64,000 nucleotides of DNA from CAWDAQ01 sp963800325. GTDB taxonomy: Bacteria; Actinomycetota; Actinomycetes; Actinomycetales; Dermatophilaceae. A program made the translations under genes and the position numbers. Below the pieces are notes generated by a model. The model searched no databases. It had not been told where the DNA came from and saw nothing but the letters and a program-made list of their open reading frames with translations. This document shows, one piece after another, positions 8,430-17,849 of this stretch; positions within the stretch are counted from its first letter, which is position 1, and every line of letters begins with the position of its first letter. Where the stretch lies: assembly GCA_963800325.1 (NCBI GenBank), contig CAWDAQ010000005.1:620001-684000 (forward strand), written 5' to 3'.

Positions 8430-9464
8430 TCAGCGCTGTGAGGAGTCGCGCACCTCCCCGACGAGCTCCTCGAGGACGTCCTCGAGGAAGACCACCCCGG
8501 TGATCTCGCCGACCCCGTCGACGACGCGGGCGAGGTGGGACCCGGTGCGCTGCATCGTGCCGAGCACGGCCTCGACCTCGTCCTCACGGCGCACCGTCGC
8601 CAGGCTCCGAACCCGCGTGGCCGGGACCGGCTCCTGCCGGGCGGCCTCGTCCGCGTAGAGGACGTCCTTGAGGTGGAGGTAGCCGCTGAGCTCACCCGCG
8701 GCGTCGACGGTCGGGTAGCGGGAGAACCCGTGCTTGGCGACGAGCCGCTCGATGTCGTCCGGCGTCGCCCCCACCGCGACCGTGACGAGGTCCGCGACCG
8801 GGATGCCGACGTCGGCCGCGTCCTTGTCGCTGAACTCCAGGGCCGCCCCGACGAGGCCGTACTGGTCCTCCTCCACCAGGCCCTCGCGGTGGGACTCGGC
8901 GACGATGTGGTGGACCTCCTCGGCGGTGAACGCCGAGGACACCTCGTCCCGGGGCTCGGCGCCCATCCCCCGGACGAACGCCTTCGAGACCCGGTCCATG
9001 ACCCCGACGACCGGGCCCAGGACCTTGGCGACGACCACGAGCGGGGGCACCAGCCACACCGCGGCACGCTCCGGCCCGGCGATGGCGAGGTTCTTCGGCA
9101 CCATCTCGCCGACGACGACGTGGAGGTAGACCACGACGAGCAGCGCCCCGGCGAGCGCGAGCCCGTCCGCGAGCGCGGCGGGGGCCCCGAGCTGCTCCAC
9201 GACCGGCAGGAACGCGTGGTGCAGCGCCGCCTCCGAGATCGCGCCGAGGAGCACCGAGCAGACGGTGATGCCGAGCTGGCAGCAGGCGAGCAGCACCCCG
9301 GTGCGGTGGAGGGCCTCGAGCGCGATCCGCGCGCCCCGGCTGCCACCCTCGGCGAGCGGCTCGAGCTGCGCGCGGCGGGCGGTCATCGACGCGAACTCGG
9401 CCCCGACGAAGAACGCGTTGGTCAGCAGCAGCAGGACGGTGACGAGGACGACCCCGAGGTTCAC
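8430..9464 (-). CDS. CNNM/DUF21 membrane protein with CBS pair (second of two)
   Basis: A 344-residue hemolysin-C/CorC-type protein. The N-terminal CNNM (DUF21) domain has three to four hydrophobic segments beginning at the start (VLVTVLLLLTNAFFVGAEF) and the VVGEMVPKNLAIAG motif; a CBS-domain pair fills the C-terminal half and ends at GVVFLEDVLEELVGEV. It lacks the CorC_HlyC C-terminal domain present in its neighbour. The GTG start at 9464 overlaps the stop of the upstream gene by four bases (GTGA), so the two are translationally coupled and probably form a heteromer. Family members act in magnesium or cobalt transport; the actual ion is inferred only. Confidence 0.9.
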   Translation of the reverse strand: MNLGVVLVTVLLLLTNAFFVGAEFASMTARRAQLEPLAEGGSRGARIALEALHRTGVLLACCQLGITVCSVLLGAISEAALHHAFLPVVEQLGAPAALADGLALAGALLVVVYLHVVVGEMVPKNLAIAGPERAAVWLVPPLVVVAKVLGPVVGVMDRVSKAFVRGMGAEPRDEVSSAFTAEEVHHIVAESHREGLVEEDQYGLVGAALEFSDKDAADVGIPVADLVTVAVGATPDDIERLVAKHGFSRYPTVDAAGELSGYLHLKDVLYADEAARQEPVPATRVRSLATVRREDEVEAVLGTMQRTGSHLARVVDGVGEITGVVFLEDVLEELVGEVRDSSQR

Positions 9465-10807
9465 GAGACCCCCTCCCCGGCGCCGCGGTGGCCCCCGTCG
9501 GCGGCCGCCGCGTCCGGGTCGGGCTCGAACCGGAGCCGGTCGACCCGCAGTCCGTCCATGTCGGCGACCCGGACCCGCCACCCGGGGACCTCGACGACGT
9601 CACCCGCCCGGGGGACCCGCCCGAGCCGCGCCATGACGAACCCGCCGAGCGTCTCGTACGTCGGCCCCTCGGGGACCTCGACCCCGATCCGGTTGAGCAC
9701 CTCGTCGGGCCGCCACATGCCCGGAACCGTCCAGCTCCCGTCGGGCAGCCGTCGTTCGGCGGCCTGCACCCGGTCGTGCTCGTCGCTGACGTCGCCGACG
9801 ATCTCCTCGACGACGTCCTCGAGGGTGACCACGCCGGAGGTGCCGCCGTACTCGTCGACGACGACCGCGAGCTGGAGCCCGGCGCCACGCAGGAGCAGCA
9901 GGAGCGGGTCGAGCCGGACCGTCTCCGGGACGGCGACGGGCGCGACCATGAGCGCCGAGGCCGGGACGTCGGGCCGGCGGTCGTGCGGGACGGCGATCGC
10001 CTTCTTGACGTGCACGACGCCCTCGACGTCGTCCCAGTCGTCCCCGAGCACCGGGAAGCGGGAGTGCCCGGTGCGGCGGGCGAGGTCCAGGACGTCCTCG
10101 GCGGTCGAGGTCCGCTCGACGGCGGTCGCCCGCGAGCGCGGGGTCATCACGTCCGCGGCGGTCTGCTCACCGAACCCGAGCGACGCCGTGACGAGCCGAG
10201 CGGTGTGCCGGTCCAGCGTGCCGGCCTCGGCGGAGGTCCGCACGAGCGAGGCGAGCTCCTGCGGGCTCCGCGCCGCCGACAGCTCCTCCTGAGGCTCCAC
10301 CCCGAGCCGGCGCAGGACCCAGTTCGCGGACCCGTTGAGCAGCGCGATGAGCGGCCGGGCCGCGATCCCGAACCACCGCACCGGCGTGGCGACGAGCCGC
10401 GCGGTCTCGAGCGGCAGGGCGAGCGCGAAGGTCTTCGGGACCATCTCGCCGAGGATCATCGAGAACACCGTCGCGACGAGGGCGGCGGTCGCCGCGGCGA
10501 CCGAGCGGGCGGCGGTCTCGCCGAGCCCGGCCCACTCCAGCGGTCCGCGCAGCAGGGCCCCCACGGAGGGGTTGGCCAGGTAGCCGAGCGCGAGCGTGGT
10601 GACGGTGATGCCGACCTGGCTCGCCGAGAGCATCGTCGACAGCTGGGCCATCGCGGTGAGCACCCCGCGCGCCCGGGCGTCGCCCCCGTCGACCGCCCGC
10701 TGCACCGTCGGACGGTCCATCGCGACCAGGGAGAACTCGGAGGCGACGAAGAACGCGGTCCCGAGGGTCAGCGCGGCGCCGGCGAGGACGAGTAACCACT
10801 CGGTCAT
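9461..10807 (-). CDS. CNNM/CBS/CorC_HlyC-domain membrane protein (first of two)
   Basis: A 448-residue protein with a CNNM transmembrane domain (FFVASEFSLVAMDRP at the N-terminus, ILGEMVPKTFALALP), a CBS pair (about residues 215-340, VVVDEYGGTSGVVTLEDVVEEIVGD) and the C-terminal transporter-associated CorC_HlyC domain (YETLGGFVMARLGRVP). Members of this family influence divalent metal homeostasis. The ATG at 10807 begins a two-gene unit with the shorter paralogue downstream. Divergent to an ABC transporter operon with 133 bases between the starts. Confidence 0.92.
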   Translation of the reverse strand: MTEWLLVLAGAALTLGTAFFVASEFSLVAMDRPTVQRAVDGGDARARGVLTAMAQLSTMLSASQVGITVTTLALGYLANPSVGALLRGPLEWAGLGETAARSVAAATAALVATVFSMILGEMVPKTFALALPLETARLVATPVRWFGIAARPLIALLNGSANWVLRRLGVEPQEELSAARSPQELASLVRTSAEAGTLDRHTARLVTASLGFGEQTAADVMTPRSRATAVERTSTAEDVLDLARRTGHSRFPVLGDDWDDVEGVVHVKKAIAVPHDRRPDVPASALMVAPVAVPETVRLDPLLLLLRGAGLQLAVVVDEYGGTSGVVTLEDVVEEIVGDVSDEHDRVQAAERRLPDGSWTVPGMWRPDEVLNRIGVEVPEGPTYETLGGFVMARLGRVPRAGDVVEVPGWRVRVADMDGLRVDRLRFEPDPDAAAADGGHRGAGEGVS

Positions 10808-10940
10808 AGTGCGCCAATCCTACGGGCGACCCGTCCTTCCGGTGGGCGGACGGTGGGCGCGCCGGCTCCCCCGTCGGAGGGAGGGCCGGCTCCACCTCCC
10901 GGCTGATCACCGGGGCCGTCGTGACTGCGAGGATGGAACC

Positions 10941-11939
10941 GTGACACAGACGACGCACACCGGACCGGGACGGCTGGCGCCGGACGAGGGCACCCGCATC
11001 GAGGTGCGCGACCTCACCAAGCGCTTCGGCAAGCTGCTCGCGGTCGACCACCTCTCCTTCGACGTCGAGCCGGGCCGCATCACCGGGTTCCTCGGCCCGA
11101 ACGGCGCGGGGAAGACGACGACCCTGCGGATGGCGCTCGGGCTGGTCCGCCCGACGAGCGGCAGCGCGACGATCGGCGGGCGCCGCTACGGCGACATCGA
11201 GAACCCCATGGCGGTCGTCGGCTCGGCTCTCGAGGCGACGAACTTCCACCCCGGTCGCACCGGCCGGGACCACCTGCGGGTGCTCGCCGACACCACCGGG
11301 GTGCCGAGCCGGCGGGTGGACGAGATGCTCGAGCTCGTCGGGATCCCGGCGGCCGCCCGGAAGCGGGCCGGGGGGTACTCGATGGGGATGCGCCAGCGCC
11401 TCGGCCTCGCCGCCGCGCTCCTCGGCGACCCCCGCGTGCTCATCCTCGACGAGCCCGCCAACGGCCTGGACCCGGAGGGGATCCGGTGGCTGCGACTGTT
11501 CCTGCGCCACCTCAGCTCCGAGGGGCGGACCGTCCTCATCTCGAGTCACATGCTCGCCGAGGTCGAGCAGACCGTCGACGACGTCGTCATCATCAACAAC
11601 GGCCGCCTCATCCGGCAGGGCAGCATGGCCGACATCCACGGCGACGCCCGCAGCCTTGTCCGCACCAGCGACCGGGACACCCTCGCCGGAGCGCTGCGCG
11701 TCGCCGACGTCACGAGCGAGCCCGGCGAGGACGGCGCCCTCCTCGTCGACACCGGGGACCTGCGCCTCGTCGGGGACGTCGCGCTCCGGGCCGGCCTGCC
11801 CGTCCACGAGCTCCGTCCGCTCTCCACCGACCTCGAGGCCCTGTTCTTCGAGCTCACCGAGGGCACGAACCGCAACCTCGGCGACCCCGCCGCCGACAAC
11901 CAGCCGGCCGTGGCCGGCACGGAAGGATCCCGGGCATGA
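10941..11939 (+). CDS. ABC transporter ATP-binding protein
   Basis: A 332-residue ATPase with Walker A GPNGAGKTTT, signature GYSMGMRQRLGLA, Walker B LILDEPANGLDP and the switch histidine in LISSHML. It resembles the daunorubicin/bacitracin-export and Na+ efflux group of ABC-2 type exporters. Start is GTG at 10941 after a GAGGA site; the longer open frame to 10596 overlaps the divergent gene and is rejected. The stop overlaps the permease start (ATGA). A C-terminal tail of about 80 residues after the ATPase core is typical of this group. Substrate unknown. Confidence 0.93.
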   Translation: MTQTTHTGPGRLAPDEGTRIEVRDLTKRFGKLLAVDHLSFDVEPGRITGFLGPNGAGKTTTLRMALGLVRPTSGSATIGGRRYGDIENPMAVVGSALEATNFHPGRTGRDHLRVLADTTGVPSRRVDEMLELVGIPAAARKRAGGYSMGMRQRLGLAAALLGDPRVLILDEPANGLDPEGIRWLRLFLRHLSSEGRTVLISSHMLAEVEQTVDDVVIINNGRLIRQGSMADIHGDARSLVRTSDRDTLAGALRVADVTSEPGEDGALLVDTGDLRLVGDVALRAGLPVHELRPLSTDLEALFFELTEGTNRNLGDPAADNQPAVAGTEGSRA

Positions 11940-12730
11940 CCGCCGCCATCAGGGCCGAGCTGCGCAAGTTCTTCACCACGAGGCTGTGGTGGGGGATGGC
12001 GATCGCCGTCCTCCTCGCCGGGGTCGCGTTCGCGCTCCTCTTCGGCTTCCTCCTCACCAGCGACCAGGCCACCGGCGGCGCGAACGGCGTGCCCAGCGGG
12101 TCCGCCGAGCAGGTCGCCAACAGCGTCTACACCGGCGGGCTCGGGGTGGGCTACCTGCTCACCCTGACGATCGGCGTCGTCCAGATCGGCAGCGAGTACC
12201 GCCACAAGACGATCACGTCCACCTTCCTCGCGGTGCCGCGCCGGGCCCGGGTCATGCTCGCCAAGGTCGTCGCCCTCCTCGGCATCGGGGTGCTCTACGG
12301 GCTCATCTCGATCATCGGCTCCGTCGTCGTCGGCGCCATCGTGCTCAACGCCCGCGGGTTCGACCCGTTCCCCAGCACCGAGGTACTGCGCACCCTCGCC
12401 CTGGGCCTCCTCGTCCTCGGGCTGTGGGCCCTCATCGGGCTCGGCGTCGGCATCCTCATCCCGAACCAGGTCGCCGCGCTGCTCATCGCCGTCGGCGTGG
12501 CCTGGATCGTCGAGCCGCTCATCGGGTTCGGTCTCGGCTTCTGGGACTGGGGGAAGGACCACGTCGCGCCCTACCTGCCGAGCTCGGCGACCAACGCCAT
12601 GGTCAACTCGGTGCAGAACCCCGGCGAGGTGCGGCTGGAGTGGTGGGGCGGCGCGCTCGTGCTCGTCGCGTACGCCGCGGTGCTCGCCGGGATCGGCTCC
12701 TGGCGCACGGTGCGCAGCGACATCGCCTGA
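11936..12730 (+). CDS. ABC-2 type transporter permease
   Basis: A 264-residue membrane protein with about six hydrophobic segments (for example MAIAVLLAGVAFALLFGF and LGIGVLYGLISIIGSVVVG) and the EYRHKTITSTFLAVP cytoplasmic segment typical of ABC-2 permeases such as the NatB/BcrB type. The ATG overlaps the stop of the ATP-binding gene by four bases, so the pair makes one exporter with two copies of each subunit. Substrate cannot be read from sequence; lipids, antibiotics or sodium are all precedented. Confidence 0.92.
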   Translation: MTAAIRAELRKFFTTRLWWGMAIAVLLAGVAFALLFGFLLTSDQATGGANGVPSGSAEQVANSVYTGGLGVGYLLTLTIGVVQIGSEYRHKTITSTFLAVPRRARVMLAKVVALLGIGVLYGLISIIGSVVVGAIVLNARGFDPFPSTEVLRTLALGLLVLGLWALIGLGVGILIPNQVAALLIAVGVAWIVEPLIGFGLGFWDWGKDHVAPYLPSSATNAMVNSVQNPGEVRLEWWGGALVLVAYAAVLAGIGSWRTVRSDIA

Positions 12731-12874
12731 CCCCCGTCGCGCGTGCCCCGGGTCGCAGGGGGGTCCGGGGCGCGCGCGGGCCTGCGGGGCGGGCGGACAT
12801 CGGCGGGGGTCGGGGCTAGGCTGGACGCACGACCACATCCGTCATCGCAGATGCACGAAAGAGGCGCATTCGCC

Positions 12875-15800
12875 GTGCCAGACCAGCCCTCCAGCCACGA
12901 CCCCATGGCTGACTTCGGTCCCAACGAGTGGCTCGTTGACGAGCTCTACGAGCAGTACAAGAAGGACCGCAACCTCGTCGACCGCGCCTGGTGGGACTTC
13001 TTCGAGGACTACTCCCCCGGCGAGTCCGGCGGCAACGGCGGGAGGAACGGCGCCGGGGACCGTGGGTCCGGGCAGGGTTCGCGGCAGGGGTCGGGCACGA
13101 CCACCACACGGTCCTCGGAGCAGTCCTCGGGCGGGTCCACGCAGGCGGAGAGCGCCCCGAAGAGTGAGCCGAAGAGCGCCCAGAAGAGCACGGCGAAGCA
13201 GGAGCCGAAGAAGTCGAAGGACTCGGAGGGCTCGAAGGACGAGGGCTCGGCGGGCTCTGCGAAGCAGGGCACGGACAAGGGCTCCCCCGCCCCGGCCCAG
13301 TCCAAGGGGGGCGCCGCCGCCCGGCCCACCCCGGCGAGCAGCGACTCCAAGCCCACCCCGCGGGACGCCCAGCGGCCCGCCGAGCCCGAGGTGTCCACCG
13401 ACGACACCGTGACCCCGCTGCGCGGCGCGAGCAGCCGGATCGTCGCGAACATGGAGGCCTCGCTCGGGGTCCCCACCGCGACCAGCGTCCGGGCCGTCCC
13501 CGCGAAGCTCCTCATCGACAACCGGGTGGTGGTCAACAACCACCTCAAGCGCTCCCGCGGCGGCAAGGTCTCCTTCACCCACATGATCGGCTACGCGATC
13601 GTCAAGGCCCTCGCCCTCATGCCCGCGATGAACACCGGCTTCGGCGAGAAGGACGGCAAGCCCGCCCTCGTCGAGCCGGCGCACGTCAACCTCGGGCTCG
13701 CCATCGACCTCGCCAAGCCGGACGGCACGCGCCAGCTCCTCGTGCCCGCGATCAAAGCGGCCGAGAAGATGGACTTCGCCCACTTCTGGACCGCGTACGA
13801 GGACGTCGTCCGCAAGGCCCGCGACGGCAAGCTCACCGCCGAGGACTTCAAGGGCACGACGATCTCGCTGACCAACCCGGGCACCATCGGGACCGTGCAC
13901 TCCGTGCCCCGGCTCATGAAGGGCCAGGGCGCCATCATCGGGGTCGGCGCGCTGGAGTACCCGGCCGAGTGGCAGGGCGCGAGCGAGGACACGATCGCCC
14001 GGAACGCCGTGAGCAAGATCCTCACCCTGACCAGCACGTACGACCACCGGATCATCCAGGGCGCCCTGTCCGGGGACTTCCTGCGCGTCGTCCACCAGTT
14101 CCTCCTCGGCGAGCACGGGTTCTACGACGAGATCTTCGAGAGCCTCCGGCTGCCCTACGAGCCGATCCGCTGGGTCCGCGACATCAACGCGGGCCACGAG
14201 GACGACATCAACAAGACCTCCCGGGTCCAGGAGCTCATCCACGCCTACCGGGTGCGCGGCCACCTCATGGCCGACACCGACCCGCTGGAGTACCGCCAGC
14301 GCCGTCACCCCGACCTCGACATCACCAGCCACGGCCTCACCCTCTGGGACCTCGAGCGGGACTTCGCGACCGGCGGGTTCGGCGGCGAGCCGATGCTCAA
14401 GCTGCGCCGGGTCCTCGGGATCCTCCGGGACTCCTACTGCCGCACGGTCGGCATCGAGTACATGCACATCCAGGACCCGGACCAGCGCGAGTGGATCCAG
14501 TCCAAGGTCGAGGTCGGGTACGCCAAGACCGGCCGGGACGAGCAGCTGCGCATCCTGCGCCGGCTCAACGCGGCCGAGGCGTTCGAGACGTTCCTCCAGA
14601 CGAAGTTCGTCGGGCAGAAGCGGTTCTCCCTCGAGGGCGGCGAGTCCGTCATCGCGCTGCTGGACCGGATCCTCTGCCGGGCCGCCGACGCCGGCATGGA
14701 CGAGGTCTGCATCGGCATGCCGCACCGCGGCCGGCTCAACGTGCTCGCCAACATCGCCGGCAAGTCCTACGGCCAGATCTTCCGCGAGTTCGAGGGCAAG
14801 CAGGACCCGCGCTCGGTGCAGGGCTCCGGCGACGTGAAGTACCACCTCGGCACCGAGGGGCGCTTCACCGCCGAGGACGGCAAGAGCACGAAGGTCTACC
14901 TCGCGGCGAACCCCTCCCACCTCGAGGCCGTCAACCCGGTCCTGGAGGGCATCGCCCGGGCCAAGCAGGACCGCCTCAACCTCGCCGGCGAGGACTTCAC
15001 GGTGCTGCCGCTGCTCCTCCACGGGGACGCCGCGTTCGCCGGGCAGGGGGTCGTCGCCGAGACGCTCAACCTGTCCCAGCTGCGCGGCTACCGCACCGGC
15101 GGCACGGTGCACGTCGTCATCAACAACCAGGTCGGGTTCACGACCTCGCCGTCCTCGTCGCGCTCCTCGACGTACAGCACCGACGTCGCCCGGATGATCC
15201 AGGCGCCGATCTTCCACGTCAACGGGGACGACCCGGAGGCGTGCGTCCGCGTCGCCGAGCTCGCGTTCGAGTTCCGGCAGGCGTTCAACAAGGACGTCGT
15301 CGTCGACATGGTGTGCTACCGGCGACGCGGCCACAACGAGGGTGACGACCCGTCGATGACACAGCCGCTGATGTACAACCTCATCGAGGCCAAGCGCAGC
15401 GTCCGCAAGCTCTACACCGAGGCGCTCATCGGCCGCGGCGACATCAGCAGCGAGGAGGCCGAGGACGCGCTGCGGGACTACCAGCAGCAGCTCGAGCGCG
15501 TCTTCGTCGAGACCAAGGAGGCGCTGAAGTCCCCGAGTGACGGCGAGCAGGCCGACCCGAGCTACTCCGGCACCGACGTCGAGGGCCACAGCGGCCTCGA
15601 GCCGCCCACCGCCCAGTCCTCGGACCAGGCCCGGCACAGCCCGACCGACACCGCGCTCGACGAGGACACCCTCAAGCGCCTCGGCGACGCCTTCGTCAAC
15701 TTCCCGCCGCACTTCACCGTCCACTCCAAGCTCCGCGCGGGCATGGAGAAGCGCGCCCAGAGCGTGCGCGACGGCGGCATCGACTGGGCGACCGGCGAGC

Positions 15801-16813
15801 TGCTCGCGTTCGGCTCCCTCCTCATGGAGGGCACCCCCGTGCGGCTCTCGGGCCAGGACAGCCGGCGCGGCACCTTCGTCCAGCGGCACGCGGTGCTCAT
15901 CGACAAGGAGACCGCCGAGGAGTGGACACCGCTGCTCTACCTCGGCGACGGCCAGGCCCGGTTCTGGGTCTACGACTCGCTGCTCTCGGAGTTCGCGGCG
16001 ATGGGCTTCGAGTACGGCTACTCGGTCGAGCGCCCGGACGCCCTCGTGCTGTGGGAGGCCCAGTTCGGCGACTTCGCCAACGGCGCCCAGTCGATCATCG
16101 ACGAGTTCATCTCGTCCTCGGAGCAGAAGTGGAGCCAGCGCTCCTCGGTCTGCCTCCTGCTGCCGCACGGCTACGAGGGCCAGGGCCCCGACCACTCCTC
16201 GGCCCGGATCGAGCGCTTCCTGCAGATGTGCGCCGAGGAGAACATGACGGTCGCCTATCCCTCGACCCCGGCGTCGTACTTCCACCTGCTGCGGCGCCAG
16301 GCCTACGCCCGTCCCCGGCGCCCGCTCGTCGTCTTCACCCCGAAGCAGCTGCTGCGGCTCAAGGCGGCGACGAGCAACCCGGAGGACTTCACCGAGGGCA
16401 CCTTCCGCCCGGTCCTGCCCGACCACACCCGGCCGGACCCGGAGAAGGTCGACCGCGTGGTGCTCGCCTCGAGCCGGGTGCTGTACGACCTCGAGGCCGA
16501 GCGGGACAAGCGCGAGGACGGCCGCACCGCGATCGTCCGGGTGGAGCAGTTCTACCCGATCCCCGGCCGGCAGATCGCCGAGGCGCTCTCGCACTACCCG
16601 GACGCGGAGGTGCTCTGGGTGCAGGACGAGCCGCTCAACCAGGGGGCCTGGCCGTTCATGGCGCTCAACCTGCCGCAGGCCCTGGCCTCGTACGGCGAGG
16701 AGCGGCCGCTGCGGGTGGTCTCCCGGCCCGCGGCCGCCTCCCCCGCGACCGGGTCCTCCCGCAAGCACAAGGCCGAGCTCGCCGACATCCTCTCGGCGAC
16801 GTTCGACCGCTGA
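12875..16813 (+). CDS. kgd: Multifunctional 2-oxoglutarate dehydrogenase E1 / decarboxylase (Kgd)
   Basis: A 1312-residue fusion unique to Actinobacteria that serves the TCA cycle at 2-oxoglutarate. Order: N-terminal FGPNEWLVDELYEQY helix; Lys/Ser/Glu-rich linker (about residues 50-165); succinyltransferase-like E2 domain with STYDHRIIQGALSG; then the thiamine-diphosphate E1 half with IGMPHRGRLNVL, HLEAVNPVLEG and the LLHGDAAFAGQG motif. A lipoyl domain is absent, as in the family, so lipoyl-E2 must be elsewhere. GTG at 12875 with AAAGAGG upstream is preferred; an ATG at 12851 is in frame and would add eight residues. It is followed after four bases by a DUF6104 gene. Confidence 0.95.
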   Translation: MPDQPSSHDPMADFGPNEWLVDELYEQYKKDRNLVDRAWWDFFEDYSPGESGGNGGRNGAGDRGSGQGSRQGSGTTTTRSSEQSSGGSTQAESAPKSEPKSAQKSTAKQEPKKSKDSEGSKDEGSAGSAKQGTDKGSPAPAQSKGGAAARPTPASSDSKPTPRDAQRPAEPEVSTDDTVTPLRGASSRIVANMEASLGVPTATSVRAVPAKLLIDNRVVVNNHLKRSRGGKVSFTHMIGYAIVKALALMPAMNTGFGEKDGKPALVEPAHVNLGLAIDLAKPDGTRQLLVPAIKAAEKMDFAHFWTAYEDVVRKARDGKLTAEDFKGTTISLTNPGTIGTVHSVPRLMKGQGAIIGVGALEYPAEWQGASEDTIARNAVSKILTLTSTYDHRIIQGALSGDFLRVVHQFLLGEHGFYDEIFESLRLPYEPIRWVRDINAGHEDDINKTSRVQELIHAYRVRGHLMADTDPLEYRQRRHPDLDITSHGLTLWDLERDFATGGFGGEPMLKLRRVLGILRDSYCRTVGIEYMHIQDPDQREWIQSKVEVGYAKTGRDEQLRILRRLNAAEAFETFLQTKFVGQKRFSLEGGESVIALLDRILCRAADAGMDEVCIGMPHRGRLNVLANIAGKSYGQIFREFEGKQDPRSVQGSGDVKYHLGTEGRFTAEDGKSTKVYLAANPSHLEAVNPVLEGIARAKQDRLNLAGEDFTVLPLLLHGDAAFAGQGVVAETLNLSQLRGYRTGGTVHVVINNQVGFTTSPSSSRSSTYSTDVARMIQAPIFHVNGDDPEACVRVAELAFEFRQAFNKDVVVDMVCYRRRGHNEGDDPSMTQPLMYNLIEAKRSVRKLYTEALIGRGDISSEEAEDALRDYQQQLERVFVETKEALKSPSDGEQADPSYSGTDVEGHSGLEPPTAQSSDQARHSPTDTALDEDTLKRLGDAFVNFPPHFTVHSKLRAGMEKRAQSVRDGGIDWATGELLAFGSLLMEGTPVRLSGQDSRRGTFVQRHAVLIDKETAEEWTPLLYLGDGQARFWVYDSLLSEFAAMGFEYGYSVERPDALVLWEAQFGDFANGAQSIIDEFISSSEQKWSQRSSVCLLLPHGYEGQGPDHSSARIERFLQMCAEENMTVAYPSTPASYFHLLRRQAYARPRRPLVVFTPKQLLRLKAATSNPEDFTEGTFRPVLPDHTRPDPEKVDRVVLASSRVLYDLEAERDKREDGRTAIVRVEQFYPIPGRQIAEALSHYPDAEVLWVQDEPLNQGAWPFMALNLPQALASYGEERPLRVVSRPAAASPATGSSRKHKAELADILSATFDR

Positions 16814-16817
16814 GCGC

Positions 16818-16997
16818 GTGTACTTCACCGACCGCGGGATCGAGGAGCTCGCCGACCGCCGGGGCGAGGAGGAGGTCTCCCTCGACTGGCTCGCGGACCG
16901 GCTGCGGACCTTCGTCGACCTCCACCCGGAGTTCGAGACGGCGGTGGAGCGGCTGGCCACGTGGCTGGCCCGCGACGACGAGGACGAGGACGACTGA
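16818..16997 (+). CDS. DUF6104 family small protein
   Basis: A 59-residue acidic protein starting at GTG (VYFTDRGIEELADRRGEE) and ending in a run of Asp and Glu. The core (WLADRLRTFVDLHPEF and VERLATWLARDD) matches a small conserved actinobacterial protein usually found just after kgd. The gene begins four bases after the kgd stop, so it is almost certainly co-translated with it. Function is unknown; the conserved linkage suggests a role with the Kgd complex, which is inference. Confidence 0.82.
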   Translation: MYFTDRGIEELADRRGEEEVSLDWLADRLRTFVDLHPEFETAVERLATWLARDDEDEDD

Positions 16998-17018
16998 GCG
17001 CCCCGGCCGCACCTCTCG

Positions 17019-17074
17019 ACCACCACGACCCGACCACCACGACCCGACCACCACGACCCGACCACCACGACCCG
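17019..17074. repeat. 14-bp tandem repeat, four copies
   Basis: Four exact copies of ACCACCACGACCCG lie back to back in the 109-base spacer between the DUF6104 stop and the SGNH hydrolase start. The unit is not a multiple of three and lies outside both genes, so changes in copy number would alter spacer length only. Possibly a slippage-generated minisatellite. Confidence 0.85.
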
Positions 17075-17106
17075 ACCCCACCGACGACGCAGGAGCACGA
17101 CCCGAC

Positions 17107-17811
17107 GTGACGGAGCCACACAGCGCCACCCCGGCCGAGGGGAACCCCGACCCCGCGACCACCGACGCCACCGGCACCGAGTTCACCCCGAGCGCCCGGT
17201 TCCACGTCGCCACCGACGGCGGGCGGGACGTCGGGCTCGTCTTCCTCGGTGACTCGCTCGTCACGGGTGTCGGCGACCCGAAGGGGCAGGGCTGGGTGAC
17301 CCGGGTCGTCGGGCGCACCCAGCACCGCGACGTCCAGCTCACGGCGTACAACCTCGGGGTGCGCGGGTCGACCTCGGCGGACCTGCTCGCCCGCTGGTCG
17401 ACCGAGTGCCTGCCCCGGTTCGTCGGGCGGGCCGAGCGCCGGCTGGTCATCTCGGTCGGCACCGAGGACGCCCGGAACGGCGGCACGCTCGCCCGGCACC
17501 GGCTCAACCTCGCGAACATCCTCGACGAGGCGTCCTCGCGGGGCATCGCCTCGTTCGTCGTCAGCCCGCCGCCGAGCGAGGACCCGGTGCTCTCGAAGGC
17601 CATCGAGGTGTTCGTCGACGCCCAGGCCGACGTGTGCTCCCGCCGGGGCGTCCCGTACGTCGACACCTTCCACCCGCTGCTCGAGCACGACCAGTGGCAC
17701 AGCGACCTCGCCGCGAGCCCGGTGGCCGGGCACCCCGGCCAGGCGGGCTACGGGCTCATCGCCTGGCTCGTGCTCCACAACGGCTGGTACGAGTGGCTGG
17801 ACCTCGTCTGA
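17107..17811 (+). CDS. SGNH/GDSL-family hydrolase
   Basis: A 234-residue esterase-like protein. Block I FLGDSLVTGVGD places the nucleophile serine at about residue 50; YNLGVRGSTSADLLARW gives the block II glycine; SVGTEDARNG occupies the block III position where family members usually have GxND; and GHPGQAGYGLIAW near the end supplies the histidine region. The first 40 residues are hydrophilic and unlike a signal peptide. Start GTG at 17107 is tentative but keeps the frame clear of the upstream tandem repeat. Substrate unknown; the atypical third block makes activity less certain. Confidence 0.82.
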   Translation: MTEPHSATPAEGNPDPATTDATGTEFTPSARFHVATDGGRDVGLVFLGDSLVTGVGDPKGQGWVTRVVGRTQHRDVQLTAYNLGVRGSTSADLLARWSTECLPRFVGRAERRLVISVGTEDARNGGTLARHRLNLANILDEASSRGIASFVVSPPPSEDPVLSKAIEVFVDAQADVCSRRGVPYVDTFHPLLEHDQWHSDLAASPVAGHPGQAGYGLIAWLVLHNGWYEWLDLV

Positions 17812-17849
17812 GAGGCTCCGTCCGATGCTCCGTCCGATCCTGAGGGGCC

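Noticed and set aside
5681..8430. Integrated element at tRNA-Arg
   Set aside because: No integrase, no duplicated tRNA 3' end and no mobility gene was seen; acquisition remains only speculation.
8388..8435. CGCTGACC/GGTCAGCG inverted pair after the sulfatase
   Set aside because: Arms are only eight bases and more than 30 bases apart, and one arm overlaps the CNNM gene; too weak to call a terminator.
12851..12874. ATG 12851 as kgd start
   Set aside because: Possible but lacks a ribosome site; GTG 12875 has AAAGAGG upstream and gives the expected short N-terminus.
16998..17106. Possible CRISPR-like array
   Set aside because: The 14-bp units are contiguous with no spacers, so it is a plain tandem repeat.
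12842..17119. 1425-codon open frame on the minus strand opposite kgd
   Set aside because: It mirrors kgd exactly, lacks protein-like composition (mostly R, G, V, L, E from the G+C-rich complement) and no family is recognisable; it is a shadow of the coding strand.
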